This document shows, piece after piece, positions 47,866-60,144 of a DNA stretch of 64,000 nucleotides. The number at the start of each line of letters is the position of its first letter. Position 1 is the stretch's first letter. The notes under the pieces are model-generated. The model saw only the letters and a program-made list of their open reading frames with translations, was not told where the DNA came from and ran no database searches. The position numbers and the translations under genes are program-made. Source of the stretch: Phallusia mammillata (taxonomy: Eukaryota; Chordata; Ascidiacea; Phlebobranchia; Ascidiidae); NCBI GenBank assembly GCA_003260075.1, contig QLIY01000232.1:1-64000 (forward strand), read 5' to 3'.

Positions 47866-47948
47866 ATTCAAACAGTGCGTTTGTTGGATGAAAAGCGGGA
47901 TAAGCAGTTTGGGTTCATTGACTGTATTTGGCTCTTCGCTTCTACTAG

Positions 47949-48450
47949 GGCAGGGGTAACCAAACTTTTTTTACGGCGGGCCGGATAAAATTAAAAACAA
48001 CAGGCTAAGGCCACATAAGTTACAAGTCCTAACGCAGCGCATTTTCTAACGTTTTCGCTAAACGCTTTTGCGGGACCAACTAGAGTAGAATCTGATTTAG
48101 AGTCAGATAGTGCTACTATCAAATAGTAAAATTGTGTTGAAAATTATGGAACCACCTCTTCTAGCAAAACTCTTATTTCATCACAATTAACAATAGAAAG
48201 GCCTTTGTTCGCGCACAATACCGAACTTTGAGTACCATCCGTGATGTAACAAACAGCCTTAGGATCATTTTATGCGTCCTGTGAAACTAGGTGAACTTGA
48301 TCCTACACGTTGTTGCATCAATACTTTTGCTGCAAAATATCTTTCAAAGGTTTCAAACTCAAAGATTAGTTATTCCCAGGATATATATTCATAAGATATA
48401 TACTACTCTCGCGGGCCTGGATGAAATGACGTCGCGGGCCGGATCCGGTC
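47949..48450. mobile_element. hAT-like element, right end degraded
   Basis: The left end caggggtaaccaaacttttt is followed by gcgggccggat. The right side has gcgggccggatccggtcgcc. A proper terminal match and target duplication could not be established, so the boundaries are approximate. Confidence 0.6.
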
Positions 48451-48694
48451 GCCCTCTTATTACACATGGACTTAATATTTTATGCTTGGCTTGTTCTAAC
48501 CATCTCATCACAACTTGCAAATAAGATCGTCAAGTTTTCTTAGCTTTCATGAAAAATACGCGTTGCGAATAAACGTTAAGGAGAAAGGCCTAGTGCCAGT
48601 TTAACTTCCATGTACAGTGTCAAAATTTTATCAACGCCTCTTATGAATACTGTTTTTACTGTATTTTTCGACAATCAGGCGCCAGTCCGAGAAC

Positions 48695-48765
48695 TGAAAA
48701 TTGCCCTTTGTCGTTCACGGGGTTCGAACCCAGGATACTTCCGGGACGAATCTCGATCAGGTGTA
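48695..48765 (-). mobile_element. tRNA-derived SINE head fragment
   Basis: On the minus strand, gtcccggaagtatcctgggt followed by tcgaaccccgtg resembles the anticodon arm and T arm of the tRNA-like sequence at 61486-61552. The D arm is not convincing. It is a relic, not a tRNA gene. Confidence 0.45.
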
Positions 48766-49495
48766 TATGGGTCAGGCGCGCCAGGCTATTCGGCCAAGTT
48801 CCCGCCCTCTTATGAATATTTTTCCCCTTCTGCGGGGTCGAACGACTTACAAAACGGATGCTCGAGGAACCAACACGCAACAGTATTATAGGCCTGTTAT
48901 GTTTTGTATCTACAAAATAAGCAAATTTTCCTTATCGATTGCAAAAACCAAAGAAGTGTTTTACCTCACTAACTGATTAACACAGGTTTTATCGATTGAA
49001 CTTGTCTCAACTAGGAAGCTGTATCGACTTTCTGCCAAAGATTAATAGTTATTTAAAAGCGACTAAGGCACTAGGCAGCGTTTAACAAAACGTGCATGTC
49101 TGCGTGTGGTCGATAGGTCGGAGTTTTGACCTCGTTACATTTAAAGCCATAACTATTTTGTGTGCTAGCGAGTAGTTTGGTTTATTGAAGTGCAAAGCTT
49201 GCGCTTTAACAATCCTTATTTAGGCTGTAACTGACGGAGCGGTGTGGTATCACGAGGTTTAAAGTAAACATTCGAACTACCTACACAATAAACACATATA
49301 GTCTCAGCAAAGCGTTAGGTTGGTAGTTTTACGACCTTACATTGAACACTTTAATTTGATTTATGCTACTTACTTTATTTTATGGGTATTGTACACAGTT
49401 TAAAAGGGGGCAGGAGGTCAAACACGTGATGTAATTTATTGGCGGTGTTTTACGTGATGATGTTAAGAAAAACTTGGAACCGGATTCAGTATTGA

Positions 49496-50550
49496 TTGCT
49501 TAGTATAAATTATGGGTCCCCTTCCCTGAAGGGGACACATATTGATTTTACTCAAATTGTTTTTGTTTGTTTTTCTTTCATTTTTTTTCTCCCCAAAGTT
49601 TGTCCGACTCGTTTTTCCATCAAATGTTTGATGGATTTGGATGAAATTTACACAGATGGTAGATGTAGTTATGTAGATGTGCATCCCACTTTGTTTTTGT
49701 TGATAACCCCAGTATTTACCCCGCTAGCCCCCTAAAATGGGTGAGTTTTTAAACAGTGTCAGAATTGGCTGAAATTTGGATTTCTTGTATAGTATGCCAT
49801 TTATAGGTGTCGATTGTTGTGTTCAACCCTGTAGTCCTAACATTTACCCCACAAGCCCCTAAAGTGTAAAACGTATTTGTATGTTACTGGGCACCACAAA
49901 CGAAAGATTTCTTTGGAGCAATAGTGTTACAAGGGCAACCAGTTGTATGTTGCTCGTTGGTGGGTTGCTTGGTGGTCGTTTTTGCGCCATGGCAGTTAGG
50001 GGCTTGTTAACAGCCCTATGACGTCAGAAACATTAACGGTTGTTGCTCAAAACACCTCTAGTGGTCGAAATTTTAAACATTGGCGGATTGGGCTGAAATT
50101 TTGCAGTACTATTGATTGAGTCATTGTGGTTTTTATATATTTTTTAGTTTGTGTGTCGAACCCAATTAGTTGCCCTACTAGCCCCCTAAAATGGGTCAGT
50201 TTTTTAAAACGTTAAATAGGACATACTTCAAACAATATCTGGGGTGAATCTAATTTTATAGTTTGTATTCTACATAGTATTATTATTTAAGCCCAGTGCC
50301 GATCACTGTGTTTTACCTTACAACACCCGACTTTCTCATGGTTATCTCTTGAATTGCATTATTTTCAACTTTGCATGTGTGGGGACCCATGAGTTTTTGC
50401 CTGCAGAAACGACTAAAGTTATAAAAGACGATGGCTAATATGGGACCCAATACAAAATAAGCATAGGAAATATATTTATGTTTTAAAATAGGTTATAGTG
50501 TATATGCAAGGGCAATATGTGCTAAGCCACCCTTCTAGTTCAGCCAGTTT
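49496..50550. repeat. Dispersed repeat, copy 1
   Basis: The stretch ending gcaatatgtgctaagccacc and containing gtgggacccat/gcagaaac and ccccctaaaatgggt blocks reappears in inverted orientation at about 57390-58170. Internal sub-repeats (cccctaaaatggg, about 49728 and 50190) alternate with gctgaaattt motifs. No coding frame or inverted termini were recognised, so the class is unknown. Confidence 0.75.
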
Positions 50551-50779
50551 TTCCAAAAGGTTTAGCAAACATACATGTCTTCTGTGCTTTGCTATATCGG
50601 TTCCCTAAACCCCCGGAGTAATTTCTGACGTCATGTTGCGTAACAAGTACGTCATACACGCATAAGCGCTGGTTGCTTGTTTGTTGCGCAATACTTGTTG
50701 CCGGCTCTGGCGGCGCAACTTGGCGAGTGACTCATTTTTGTTTGTGTTTAGTACTGAGCTTCACATTTTAACCATATAA

Positions 50780-51117
50780 GTCAATGTTTCTAAAACTATT
50801 TAGCGCCCGTACCCTTTGAGCTTTTGTAAAATTTTCTCGTACTCCCTGTCGACATTGGTCGACGGAAGTAAATAAAATTGTAATAATAGAGTTTAACTCA
50901 GTGTATTTATAACTTACGTGTTGAATGCATGCATTAAAACAGTCTTGTGAGTTCAACAAAAATTACAGCACACCAACAACCAGTCAATTCAAATCAGTCA
51001 AATACACATAATAATGTAACTTGTTACGCATTTTTCACAAATATGCCTAAATAGCCTATAATTTCACACTGTATGTCGTAACCCCTGCTTTGGTACGTGT
51101 ACCCTGGTTAAGAACCC
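50780..51117. mobile_element. hAT-like element remnant
   Basis: The right end reads ggttaagaacccctgg, the reverse complement of a CAGGGGTTCTTAACC-type terminus. A weak partner (gcgcccgtaccctttgag) lies near 50800. No clear target duplication was found. Confidence 0.45.
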
Positions 51118-51407
51118 CTGGTATAAGTAATGAAGTGATGCTTCCACGACAAATTTCGATGTTTTTGTAACTAACTTTTGTTCTCCGACTTAAATAAGTC
51201 TTGGCACAGAAAAGGTCTTGACTGAATTCATGAACCACATAAATTAATGCTCGAAAAGTTTGCACAAAGCTTTGCATAAAAATTTTTGACAAATATCGTG
51301 TTCCGCTGTAACCTATTGGCTATATTTTACCTCTGCAACCAGTTTACCTCTTTTCTATCTGTACTGAAATACCTCAAGCCGAATATGTATTTCTGCTTGT
51401 TTATTAC

Positions 51408-52396
51408 CTGGTCGATCCATACTTGCTTTGCAAACAGTTCAGCAGTGATGACAATATTTTCCTAAAGTGAATCAAAACGCAAGTTTGTCTTTGTTAGCAC
51501 CTGATTCCTGCTTAAACCTGTCTGTATCTTTGGCAAATATCACACTCCTGTTTTTTTTTACAAAGGAGTTCGGTTTAGGTTTTCGCCATGTGGTTGTGCT
51601 TTCCACGAACTTGTGTATCTTTGCTCTGTGCAACATGTCAAGAACGCCGTGTGTGGTTGATTTTCTGTCTGTCTTTCTGTCTGATTTTCTGTCTGAACTG
51701 TTTCCAATATGGCATATTTCATTGCATCGTGGCTCGTGCTTTTATTGTGCCACGGTTTTGTACACAAAGTCCCAAATTAGACTGTACTAAGCTGAATAGG
51801 TTGGTACAGATACAAGAACGGTAATATTTTGAACAAACACAACATTTTATTTTTTAAGCTTGTAGAATGCATTTAGAATCTTGTTGTTAATGCGATAGAC
51901 TAGACTAGAAGATATAAACATAGGATGTAGAGGATAGATCTAACTGTTTTACTGTGCACATTGAGACAATTAGTCAATAACTATTTTTTTTCTGTTAACT
52001 TAAGAACTGACATTTACTTTTGAACAAAGCCGATTTCATACATTTTTTTCGCCTGGACATGTTACCTCATGAGAAATCTTAACTAAAAAAATAATTTACT
52101 GTAACTAGTGACCTAAGTAGCGTATCGCAATTATGTATACTGGAAAACTTATACTTGGTTCAAAATTCCTTTTAGACAAAATACAAAAAAAGTTTTCAAA
52201 CTGTTTCTTGCTGTTGTTTTTTTTATCTGTGCAATTCTACTAACACCCCGTGTAATCATTGTACAAAGGCCAATATGTCATTCATGAATCAAATAAAAAT
52301 TTAAAAAAACATAAACGTATTATCCAAAAAAATACTTACCCCATTCGCCCAGTTCCTTGACAGTGTCATTGAGAATGGATTTTGAAGTTCATACAT
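51408..52396 (-). CDS. Two candidate exons of an unrecognised gene
   Basis: On the minus strand, an ATG at 52396 opens a frame of 19 codons (MYELQNPFSMTLSRNWANG) to 52340, followed by a good donor (GTAAGT). After a 0.9-kb gap, a good acceptor leads into 18 codons in the same phase at 51461-51408 (ENIVITAELFAKQVWIDQ), again followed by a donor GTAATA. The two joined exons stay open and look protein-like, but I recognise no family and found no further exon. It may be chance or a gene relic. Confidence 0.25.
51659..51702. repeat. Imperfect tctg tetranucleotide repeat
   Basis: Repeats of tctgtctg and tttctgtctg over about 44 bases. They produce low-complexity open frames that are not genes. Confidence 0.8.
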
Positions 52397-52451
52397 ATTT
52401 TTACGAATTTTACATCTTTACAAAAAATCTATATTTGTCTAATTATAAAGT

Positions 52452-52598
52452 TTATGGGACAATGTTCATGAACGATCGATAGTGACATATATGTAAGATT
52501 GGCAATTGCGCCGATTGGCGTTCCAATCTTCCTTCTACCATTGTTGATTGCGAGAGAGCCAAGATTGCCAAAATCAAGTACACCTGTAGTCTTTTCAT
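52452..52598 (-). CDS. Possible 48-residue secreted peptide ORF
   Basis: An ATG at 52598 starts MKRLQVYLILAILALSQSTM, which looks like a signal peptide (basic n-region, long hydrophobic core, small residues before a likely cut). About 26 further residues follow, ending MNIVP and a stop at 52452-52454. It is too short to be sure. It lies 56 bp upstream of the candidate exon at 52340-52396 on the same strand but is not in a compatible splice phase with it. It could be a lone small gene, a first exon or chance. Confidence 0.25.
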   Translation of the reverse strand: MKRLQVYLILAILALSQSTMVEGRLERQSAQLPILHICHYRSFMNIVP

Positions 52599-53343
52599 TG
52601 CTTATTCTTCTTATGTGAAAAACTCCAAATGACGTTTATGTCACTTGAAACTAAAATTTAGAATTAGTAAATCAAAATACAAAACAATGGCATTTTAAAA
52701 ATCGCAATGATTTTTTAAAGTTCAAACAAACACTGTAAAAACCTACACTCTAATTAGAATCAACTGACTCTTGCCTACTTTCTCGAAGTATGCGCACAAA
52801 ATATAATACACCCTTGATATTTCCCTATTTTGATGGATATTGAGTTACTAAACCTACTATACAATTGGCATTCAACATTTTATTTTCAAGGAGATATTGT
52901 TAACTACCTTTGCAGGAAGGTTTGATAATTTGATATCAGACTCAAGAGGAAAATTCCTTATTATAAAAAAGCAGACAAAAGTAACATAACATAAACCGAA
53001 TTGGTCTACTGCCATGCTGTATCACATACATCTTTCTTTTATGTTTGTATATATGTGTTGTTTGTATCAAGTATACCTTAGATATGTTTGGTATCGCTGG
53101 TGTAACATAGTGTTACATGGTATTTGCTGGTGTTACTTATACAACACTACTTTTACCTAACTATTTGCATTTTCAGAACAAATTTTGATTCTGGCTTTTA
53201 CATGTCTTTTCTGAGATTGAAACTTTTTAATAAGTTGTCCTCAACACTTTTGTCACAAAGAAGTGATGCAAACAACAAGTCAACTTTATACACTAACTAC
53301 ATTTTTGAAAATTACACAGCACTGTATGTTGATTTCTTGTGCT

Positions 53344-55567
53344 TTACTTCAGTGGTATGGCCTTGAGATGCAAAACACCAATCTTCGGTTTAATAGAAGT
53401 TTCAAGTATAAATTCTATGGGAGGTTTCTTAAAAACAAAACACAGATAAACGATGTATCAAAAAACATTGTCAAGTAAATTAAAGAGTGCATAAATAACA
53501 CTAAAAATTCAAAAAACTGTTTGTTATTTTTCATATTGCCATGCATGTTTTACATGTAATGGTTGTGTTGTACAAATGCCCAAGTATTAACAAACATAGG
53601 TATATATAAAACTAGAAAAGCAGCATTCAATTGACAGGTACAGCCATCAGCAAATGTTACAAAATAGTGTTATATCCAGATTTGGCCCACTGTTAAACTA
53701 CCTGAAAGAGTAAAGAAGTACAACCTGTTTTTGCACATCATTTACCTTACTGTTGCTTTCTATTAATATAGAGTTTGAGCAGAAATTCTTACCGGTGTAT
53801 CAGGACAAACATCCAGTTCAAAGTTAAGTAGAACTTTACAAATGGCCAAGCGAATTTTGGTGAGAGCTAATCTCTGTCCAATACAGTTTCGTGGCCCAGC
53901 TCCAAATGGTTGAAATATTATGGGATCAATTTTGCTCATGTCTTCCATCCTGCAATGGAATATTAATAATCACAGTAAGTCAATGGATGATTAGAGTTTG
54001 TGGTAATGTAATGTTTTTACACAATTGCTACATACAAAGAAATTAATAAAATTTTCCAAAAAGTGCCTTAAAATGTATAAGTGGTTGCAAAAACTGCACC
54101 ACTGAAAATAAAAGCAATTGAAACCTTACATTTACATGTTTTAAACAAAAACAGCTGACCAAAATATATGATCAAAAATTACCTTTCTGGAATATATTTT
54201 TCTGGCTCATCCCAGTATTCTGGATCTCTGACCATTCCATATGTGGGTATATCAATAGGAATTTCCTCAGGAATAGTAATTCCATTAATTGTGATCTCCT
54301 TTTCACAGTACCTTCCATTTCTTGCCAATATAATAATAAAAAACTTTTGATAATAAATTTAACCCCTTGGAAAGATAAGATTTTCACCTTGGTACTGGTG
54401 GGTACAGTCTTAAAGACTCGTTGATGCATTGTGTCAAATACTTTAAACCATTGAGTTTGTCATAATCCAATGAATTCTGCAAAATTAGGATTTCGGTTTT
54501 GCTTATTTTAATTTACTTAAGACCATGAGGTTGTTGATAACAAACAACTGAAAATGCATTGTTTCCCTGTTTAAATTGTAGGCTACATACCCTTTAATAA
54601 TTTTAAGTCATTGTGATAACACAGCATGCTGCCTTTAACAAAGTCATTGTTTTATTTCTAAATGAACAGATATCTCACATCACTGTTGACAATTTCTCTA
54701 ATTTCTTCTCTCAATTTCACTTGGACATCCTTGTGCCAAGCAAGGTTGAAAGCCAGAAAAATTATTGTACTTGATGTGGTTTCGTAACCAGCCAGTATCA
54801 TTTGAATTCCATTTCCAGTGATCTCCATGTGTGTTAAACCTAAAAAATGACCAATGTAACTTGACTTTGGGGGCAGGGTTTCTACCCTTGAGTAATGGCA
54901 TAGGTGATATTGATAAAAGATTTTATAGTTTGTACAGAGTAAGATATTGAACAAAAACCTTTTGTTTTGCTTTTAGTTTCTTCTTCTGAGATTTCTGATT
55001 CAGCCAAAAGTTGCAGGACAGTTGAAGTCTTTAAATATTTTTGTTTAAACAAAGAATTCAAGCATGTACTTTGTTTTGTTTTTGATATAAATTCAGTTTA
55101 AAGACACCAAGTATTTTCAGTCACACTTACAGGGCTACGAAAAAAAACGTCCATTTTGATACTTAACCAGGAATCTTTCACCAAAACAACTATAGTTTTG
55201 GCAAGTTTTTGTATTGACCTGTTTTGGATCTGAACTAGAACTTATCTTCAGAATAGAGTTTGTTAGATCCTCAAAGTATTTGAGTGAATCTCGTGGGAAA
55301 AAAGAGTAGTCCATTTTTTCAATGATTTTTTCCGTCCATGGAAATACAACTGAACATGAATTCACTAATGTTAAAATGTTTTCTCTTGCAGCTGATAATA
55401 ATCATTTGTTCAGCAAAATCATGTTTATCATTATTAAATACATAAATCTAAAAACAAACAAAATTTGTTCTTTCTGAATATTTAAAATGAAAAAGTAAAT
55501 TACAGTATGTTTAAAAAACATTTACTTAAAATGAAGAACATTGGATTCGTAAGAAATTTTGCTTGAA

Positions 55568-55631
<64 letters not shown>

Positions 55632-58298
55632 TTCTGATTGCTTTTGATTCCTTTTCATCTTTCTGTTTAAGCAATCATTCACTGGTTAATATTTATTTCC
55701 ACATGTATTATATCAATATGGAAGCATAAAAACAAAAAATACACGTAACAGTTTATTTTGTCGATTGGTTACACTTGCATAAAAAATGTGTGGAATGACA
55801 AAAACATCTTTATATCATTTTCATGCACAAAAAACATTTTGTTAACATACAACAGGTTACTGCAAATTAGGCCATACTCTTTTTAAACTACAAACCTGTG
55901 AATTGACATCAATTCCATAAGCTGCTGAACAGATGGCATTGAGAGTATATTTTCCAAAAACTCTGTAATTTTCATGTTAAAAAAGTAAAAAAAATTTGAC
56001 AGATCACAGTGTAGAAAAATGTCATCAGAAACACATTATATAGAATCACACAGCATATCTTCACTTGATATAATTTTTGTAAACAGGTGTTGTGGAAACT
56101 TAAAAAAAAGTCTTACCCTTTGGTATCAAACACTCCATCATTTTCTTTTGCGATGCATTGAAGATTTTCAACCATTTCATCTGCACATTTGTCTATTATA
56201 CTAATCATGCTTCTAAGCTTTGATGTTGAAAACATGGGTGATATTGTATGTCTGTAAACGATTTGTAGTTTACCTGTATGTCTAAGTGTCTGGTGTATTT
56301 TGTGCATTTTATTATCATTATTGTGCTGTGTTTCTCTGATAATTATGTTATATTGTTTCATCAGAAAAAATTCAAACTAAAAATTGATTTGATACATTAA
56401 TATTGATCATATAAAACAGATTGACAACTCCATAAAAATGACATGTGAGACTTCATTTATTTTCTAATTATGATAACATGAAATATTTAACCTACCTGAC
56501 CCTTCTCCATGTATCACCAGTAATATTTGTCAATCCATTATTTAGGGCTTTTCCACTTACGTTCAGGAATGTTTTCTAAAAAAACATAATAATAATCTTT
56601 TTTTGTTGTGAGAATTTTAGACAGTTTGGTTTGTTTTACTAACTTTACAGCAATTTTTAATGTTACCTTTTTACCTGTCTGTTATAAAAGTTGTGAAAGT
56701 CCTTAATCATTATGTGTTTTAAGATATCAGGATCGCTGATCACTATTCTTGGAGACCAGCCCATGTAATGGCTGCAAATCAAGAAAATTATTTTTGTTCT
56801 GGTCAGTAGATTTTATTACTTTAAAATATAAAATTATCTTTGAAAACATTTACCAATCCAACAAAATAAAACATTACACCTGTGTTTCATGGGGGAAAGC
56901 TTAAAAAAAACAATTTACAAAACTGTGTTTATCAAAACAAAGTTGCAAAAAAAACTACTAAAAATCATGAAAAATTAATGCTTACCCATAAACTTTTCCA
57001 AACTTTTTCTTCATTTTTAGATCATCTGTAAAAAACTAAACACAAACTTAGTAAATAGCAATGGTGTAAGTAAAACCTCCCATATTTAAAACTAAAACTT
57101 TTTGTCATTTAACATGGAAAAGTTAACAAATACCAAATATAAATTGAAACATAATGACTTTTAGTATTCAAAATATTATGCTACCTCACTAGGTTTGGCA
57201 TAATTATATCTCATAGTTCCAATTTTCAAAATGCTAGGTGGAAAGTGTGGGATATTACACTTTTCAAAGAACTGCCATTTCCGGTGTACATAAAACCTGT
57301 TAATAGGAGACAAAATGTTTTAGGCTGCCAATGTATAAAAGTCATTAATATTTGATTACACCATGAATATGTCATAAATAACTAGACTAGAAGGATGACT
57401 TAGCACATATTGCCTTGCATATACACCATAACCTATTTTTAAACATTAATATATTTCCTACATTTAGTTTTTATTTGGTCCCATATCATCCAATGATTTT
57501 TTAAAACCTTGGTGGTTTCTGCAAGCAGAAACTTATAGGTCCCTACACATGCAAAGTTGTAAATATTGCATTTCAAAAAATAACTAAAAGTTTGGTGTTG
57601 TAAGGTCAAACACAGTGATTGGTGCTGTGCATAAATAAATATGCTATATGGAGTACAACTATTCAAATTTAATACATTTTCAAAGTTTTTCTATTACTAT
57701 GTTTTATTTAAGGAAAAAAGTTAAAGCACAACAATTAGCTTCTATTAATGGCGAATTGCACACGACGTTAGGGATCTATTGGGGCTAAATGATTTTGGGC
57801 ACAGGGTTACTTATAAATGGCACACTCAACAAGCTGTCCAAATTTCAGTTGATTCAGACATTGTTTAAGAAATTGCTCCATTTTAGAGGAATAGAGGGGT
57901 AAATATTGGGACTACAGGGTTAAACACAACAATGGACGCCTATAAACAACAAATTTTACAAGCTGTCCAAATTTCATTTAATTCCGACACTATTTAAAAA
58001 ACTCACCCATTGTAGGGGGGTAGTGGGGTCACTGCAAGTTTAAAATATGAAACCAAAATGACCCAATCAACACTTCATTTAAAATTTTATCCAAATCGGC
58101 CAATGTGTAAAATTCTGACCCCTAGAGTGTTATTAGCAACATTGGTTAGTTTTTATAGTTGCGTTGCGAAAAGTCATAAAATGTCCAATTTTCGCTTTCA
58201 TACTGATTGTGATTTTTAAACACTTACCTTACAAGGCATAAAAGAGTTGCTATCAAAATCCACGTTTCCAAAGACAAAATATCCAACGGCGACCACAT
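53344..58298 (-). CDS. Cytochrome P450, CYP3 clan, gene E (exon 8 broken by poly-C)
   Basis: Exons: 58298-58228, 57296-57185, 57035-56986, 56771-56675, 56575-56496, 56251-56117, 55962-55896, exon 8 55662-55526, 55349-55219, 55028-54959, 54839-54679, 54476-54388, 54320-54183, 53949-53793 and 53427-53344. All have the family lengths except exon 8, which is 137 nt and not 88. A run of 62 C (55570-55631) replaces 13 bases, a net change of +49 that shifts the frame. All else is intact: anchor MWSPLDILSLETWILIATLL, I-helix AGYETT, K-helix ESLR, heme loop FQPFGAGPRNCIGQRLA. If the tract is an artefact, the protein would be about 509 residues. If real, the gene is a pseudogene. Intron 1 holds an inverted copy of a dispersed repeat. 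Confidence 0.87.
55570..55631. repeat. 62-nt poly-C run inside P450 E exon 8
   Basis: An uninterrupted run of C between gcttgaaaa and ttctgattgc. In gene D the corresponding 13 bases encode part of MAKKLF. On the coding strand it would read as poly-glycine in a shifted frame. Confidence 0.97.
57390..58170. repeat. Dispersed repeat, copy 2 (inverted), in P450 E intron 1
   Basis: It begins with actagaaggatgacttagca, the inverse of the right end of the 49496-50550 copy, and continues with the same blocks in reverse order (aagctgtccaaatttca occurs twice here). It accounts for most of the long first intron of gene E. Confidence 0.75.
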
Positions 58299-59830
58299 AC
58301 TAATGCCTAAGATATATTGGCAATTTCACCAAAAATATTTAGATTAAAAATACGACCGGTCTAGTAAAATTACGTGCGCTTACTGTCCTACGCCTTGATA
58401 AAATAGATGGGATTACTCATAGGTTTTAAATAGGTTTTTTTTATTTAATCTTTATTTAATTATTCTTAAGGTTATCAATTGCAAACACCAAAGAAGTTTC
58501 GTAGCTTACTAACTGATTTTCACTGCTTGATTTATCGATTGAACTTGCCTCAACCGGGAAACCGTATCGGCATTTCTGGCAAAGTTTTTATTTACTTACA
58601 GGCGACAAAGTTTCATGTCGTTTCCTCAAATTTAAATCTGTATTGGAGTCAACCGCTAGGTCCGACCATATTATCATAACGTGTTTATAAACGGTGCCTA
58701 TAAAAACTGTGCTTATACAGAAATCGTCCTGGACCAACGCGCGCATATTGCAGACGCTTCCAGTTGCTGAATAATATGTTTGTTGCGCCAGGATGCACGC
58801 GAATACATTAAAATAAAATACAAAAGTACAATAAATTTTCATTTCTTTCTTTACGAAAAATACGCATTGATGATAGAAATATAGGATAAAGGCCAAGTAC
58901 CACTTTAACTTTCACGTACCTTGACAAAACTTGATTAAGGCCTCTTATGAATATGTTGCCCCTTTGACGGGGCATACAACTTATCAAACAGATGCTTGAG
59001 AAATCAACACGCAACAGTATAACAGGTCTATGCTGTTTTATATCTACAGAATAAGCAAAACGCGCACTGACTCACTCATTGCAAAATGCAATCAATTTGG
59101 GTATATTCGAAAACAAATCGCCAAAACATTGTGGAGAACACTTTATTGTGAACAACCCAGACGTAAATAACGACGCTTTTTCTTCTATATCCTTAGCTGG
59201 AAACCTATGCAGCGACAGTTGCTAGTAAACATCGGCCAAACATTTACTAGTGGAAATTACATTAATTCGGCACAAATTAATAAAACACAATATTCGTACG
59301 TTACAATGTCGCTCATAGTACTTCCCTTTATATCGCTTGTTTCAAACCAAACTGGAAATTTTCAAATAACCCGCTGGCTGTTGTTCCCAAACCTGATGTA
59401 AACCTAACTACATATTTGTGCCAAATTAATTATAACAGCACTCGTTATCGGCCAGTGAACGAATTTAATTAGTGCTTTGGAAACTCCCGGTCATAATCAT
59501 GACGCAAGAAGGATAAAAGCGAGCTTAGCCAATGCCGCATTTTCCATATTTGGGCTGCAAACTTTGCAGCGTTCAAAAAACGTGACTGGTCTAGAGGTCA
59601 GAGTTCTGACCTACGTACATTCGATGCCCTAACTATTTTTTATGTGGTAGTGGGTAGTTTGGTTCATTGGGAGTAGAAAGCCCACATTTTGTTTATGATA
59701 TTCCGTATTTGGGCTGTGACTGACTGTATGTTGCGGTTTCACGTGGTACAAATTAAATATTAGTACTTTAAAAAAGTAAACACGTGTAGTCTGAGCAGAA
59801 AAAGCGTGAGGTCGTACGACCTAAAGTTAA
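58299..59830. other. 5' flank of P450 gene E
   Basis: No exon is visible. Most of it is homologous to the region upstream of gene D (46560-49500), including the tcgattgaacttgcctcaac module at about 58535. It is therefore part of the duplicated P450 unit. Confidence 0.6.
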
Positions 59831-60072
59831 ACGCTTCAATTTGTTGTTTGCCACTTGGCTTATTTTGTTTGCATCATACAAAGTTTGGAAGTTTTGAGGG
59901 TGGCAGGAGGTCAAACAAGTGCCATAATTTACTGGCTGTGCTTTGTTCCCCCCCCCCCACGCTTCAATTTGTTGTTTGCCACTTGGCTTATTTTGTTTGC
60001 ATCATAAAAAGTTTGGAAGTTTTGAGGGTGGCAGGAGGTGAAACAAGTGCCATAATTTACTGGCTGTGCTTA
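59831..60072. repeat. Direct repeat of about 114 bp split by C11
   Basis: The unit starting acgcttcaatttgttgtttg runs 59831-59947 and again 59959-60072. The copies differ by a few single bases (catacaaag against cataaaaag, aggtcaaac against aggtgaaac). Eleven C at 59948-59958 separate them. Confidence 0.93.
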
Positions 60073-60144
60073 ATTTATGATGTTGCAAACAAACTTCGGA
60101 ACAGGATTATACGGCTGTTTAGTAATAATTCAGCCAGCCTTGGA

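Larger units (their letters stand above)
46560..49500. repeat. P450 D 5' flank with repeated modules shared with gene E
   Basis: The sequence just upstream of gene D (ttacgtgcg..ctgtcctacgcc) matches that upstream of gene E at about 58370. A module of about 130 bp containing tcgattgaacttg and a following ctgtatcgactttctgccaa occurs at about 46664-46760, 46907-47038 and 48936-49068, and once upstream of E at about 58478-58610. Further shared blocks include tgtttgttgcgYcaggat (47130, 58780), cgcctcttatgaata (48635, 58940) and ggcaggaggtcaaaca (49410, 59905). No exon is visible. Confidence 0.75.

Noticed and set aside
51467-51824. ORFs of 78-107 codons on the plus strand
   Set aside because: They owe their length to a tctg repeat and have no family resemblance or splice context.
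55500-55682. Glycine-rich ORF
   Set aside because: The glycine run is only the antisense reading of the 62-nt poly-C tract in P450 exon 8.
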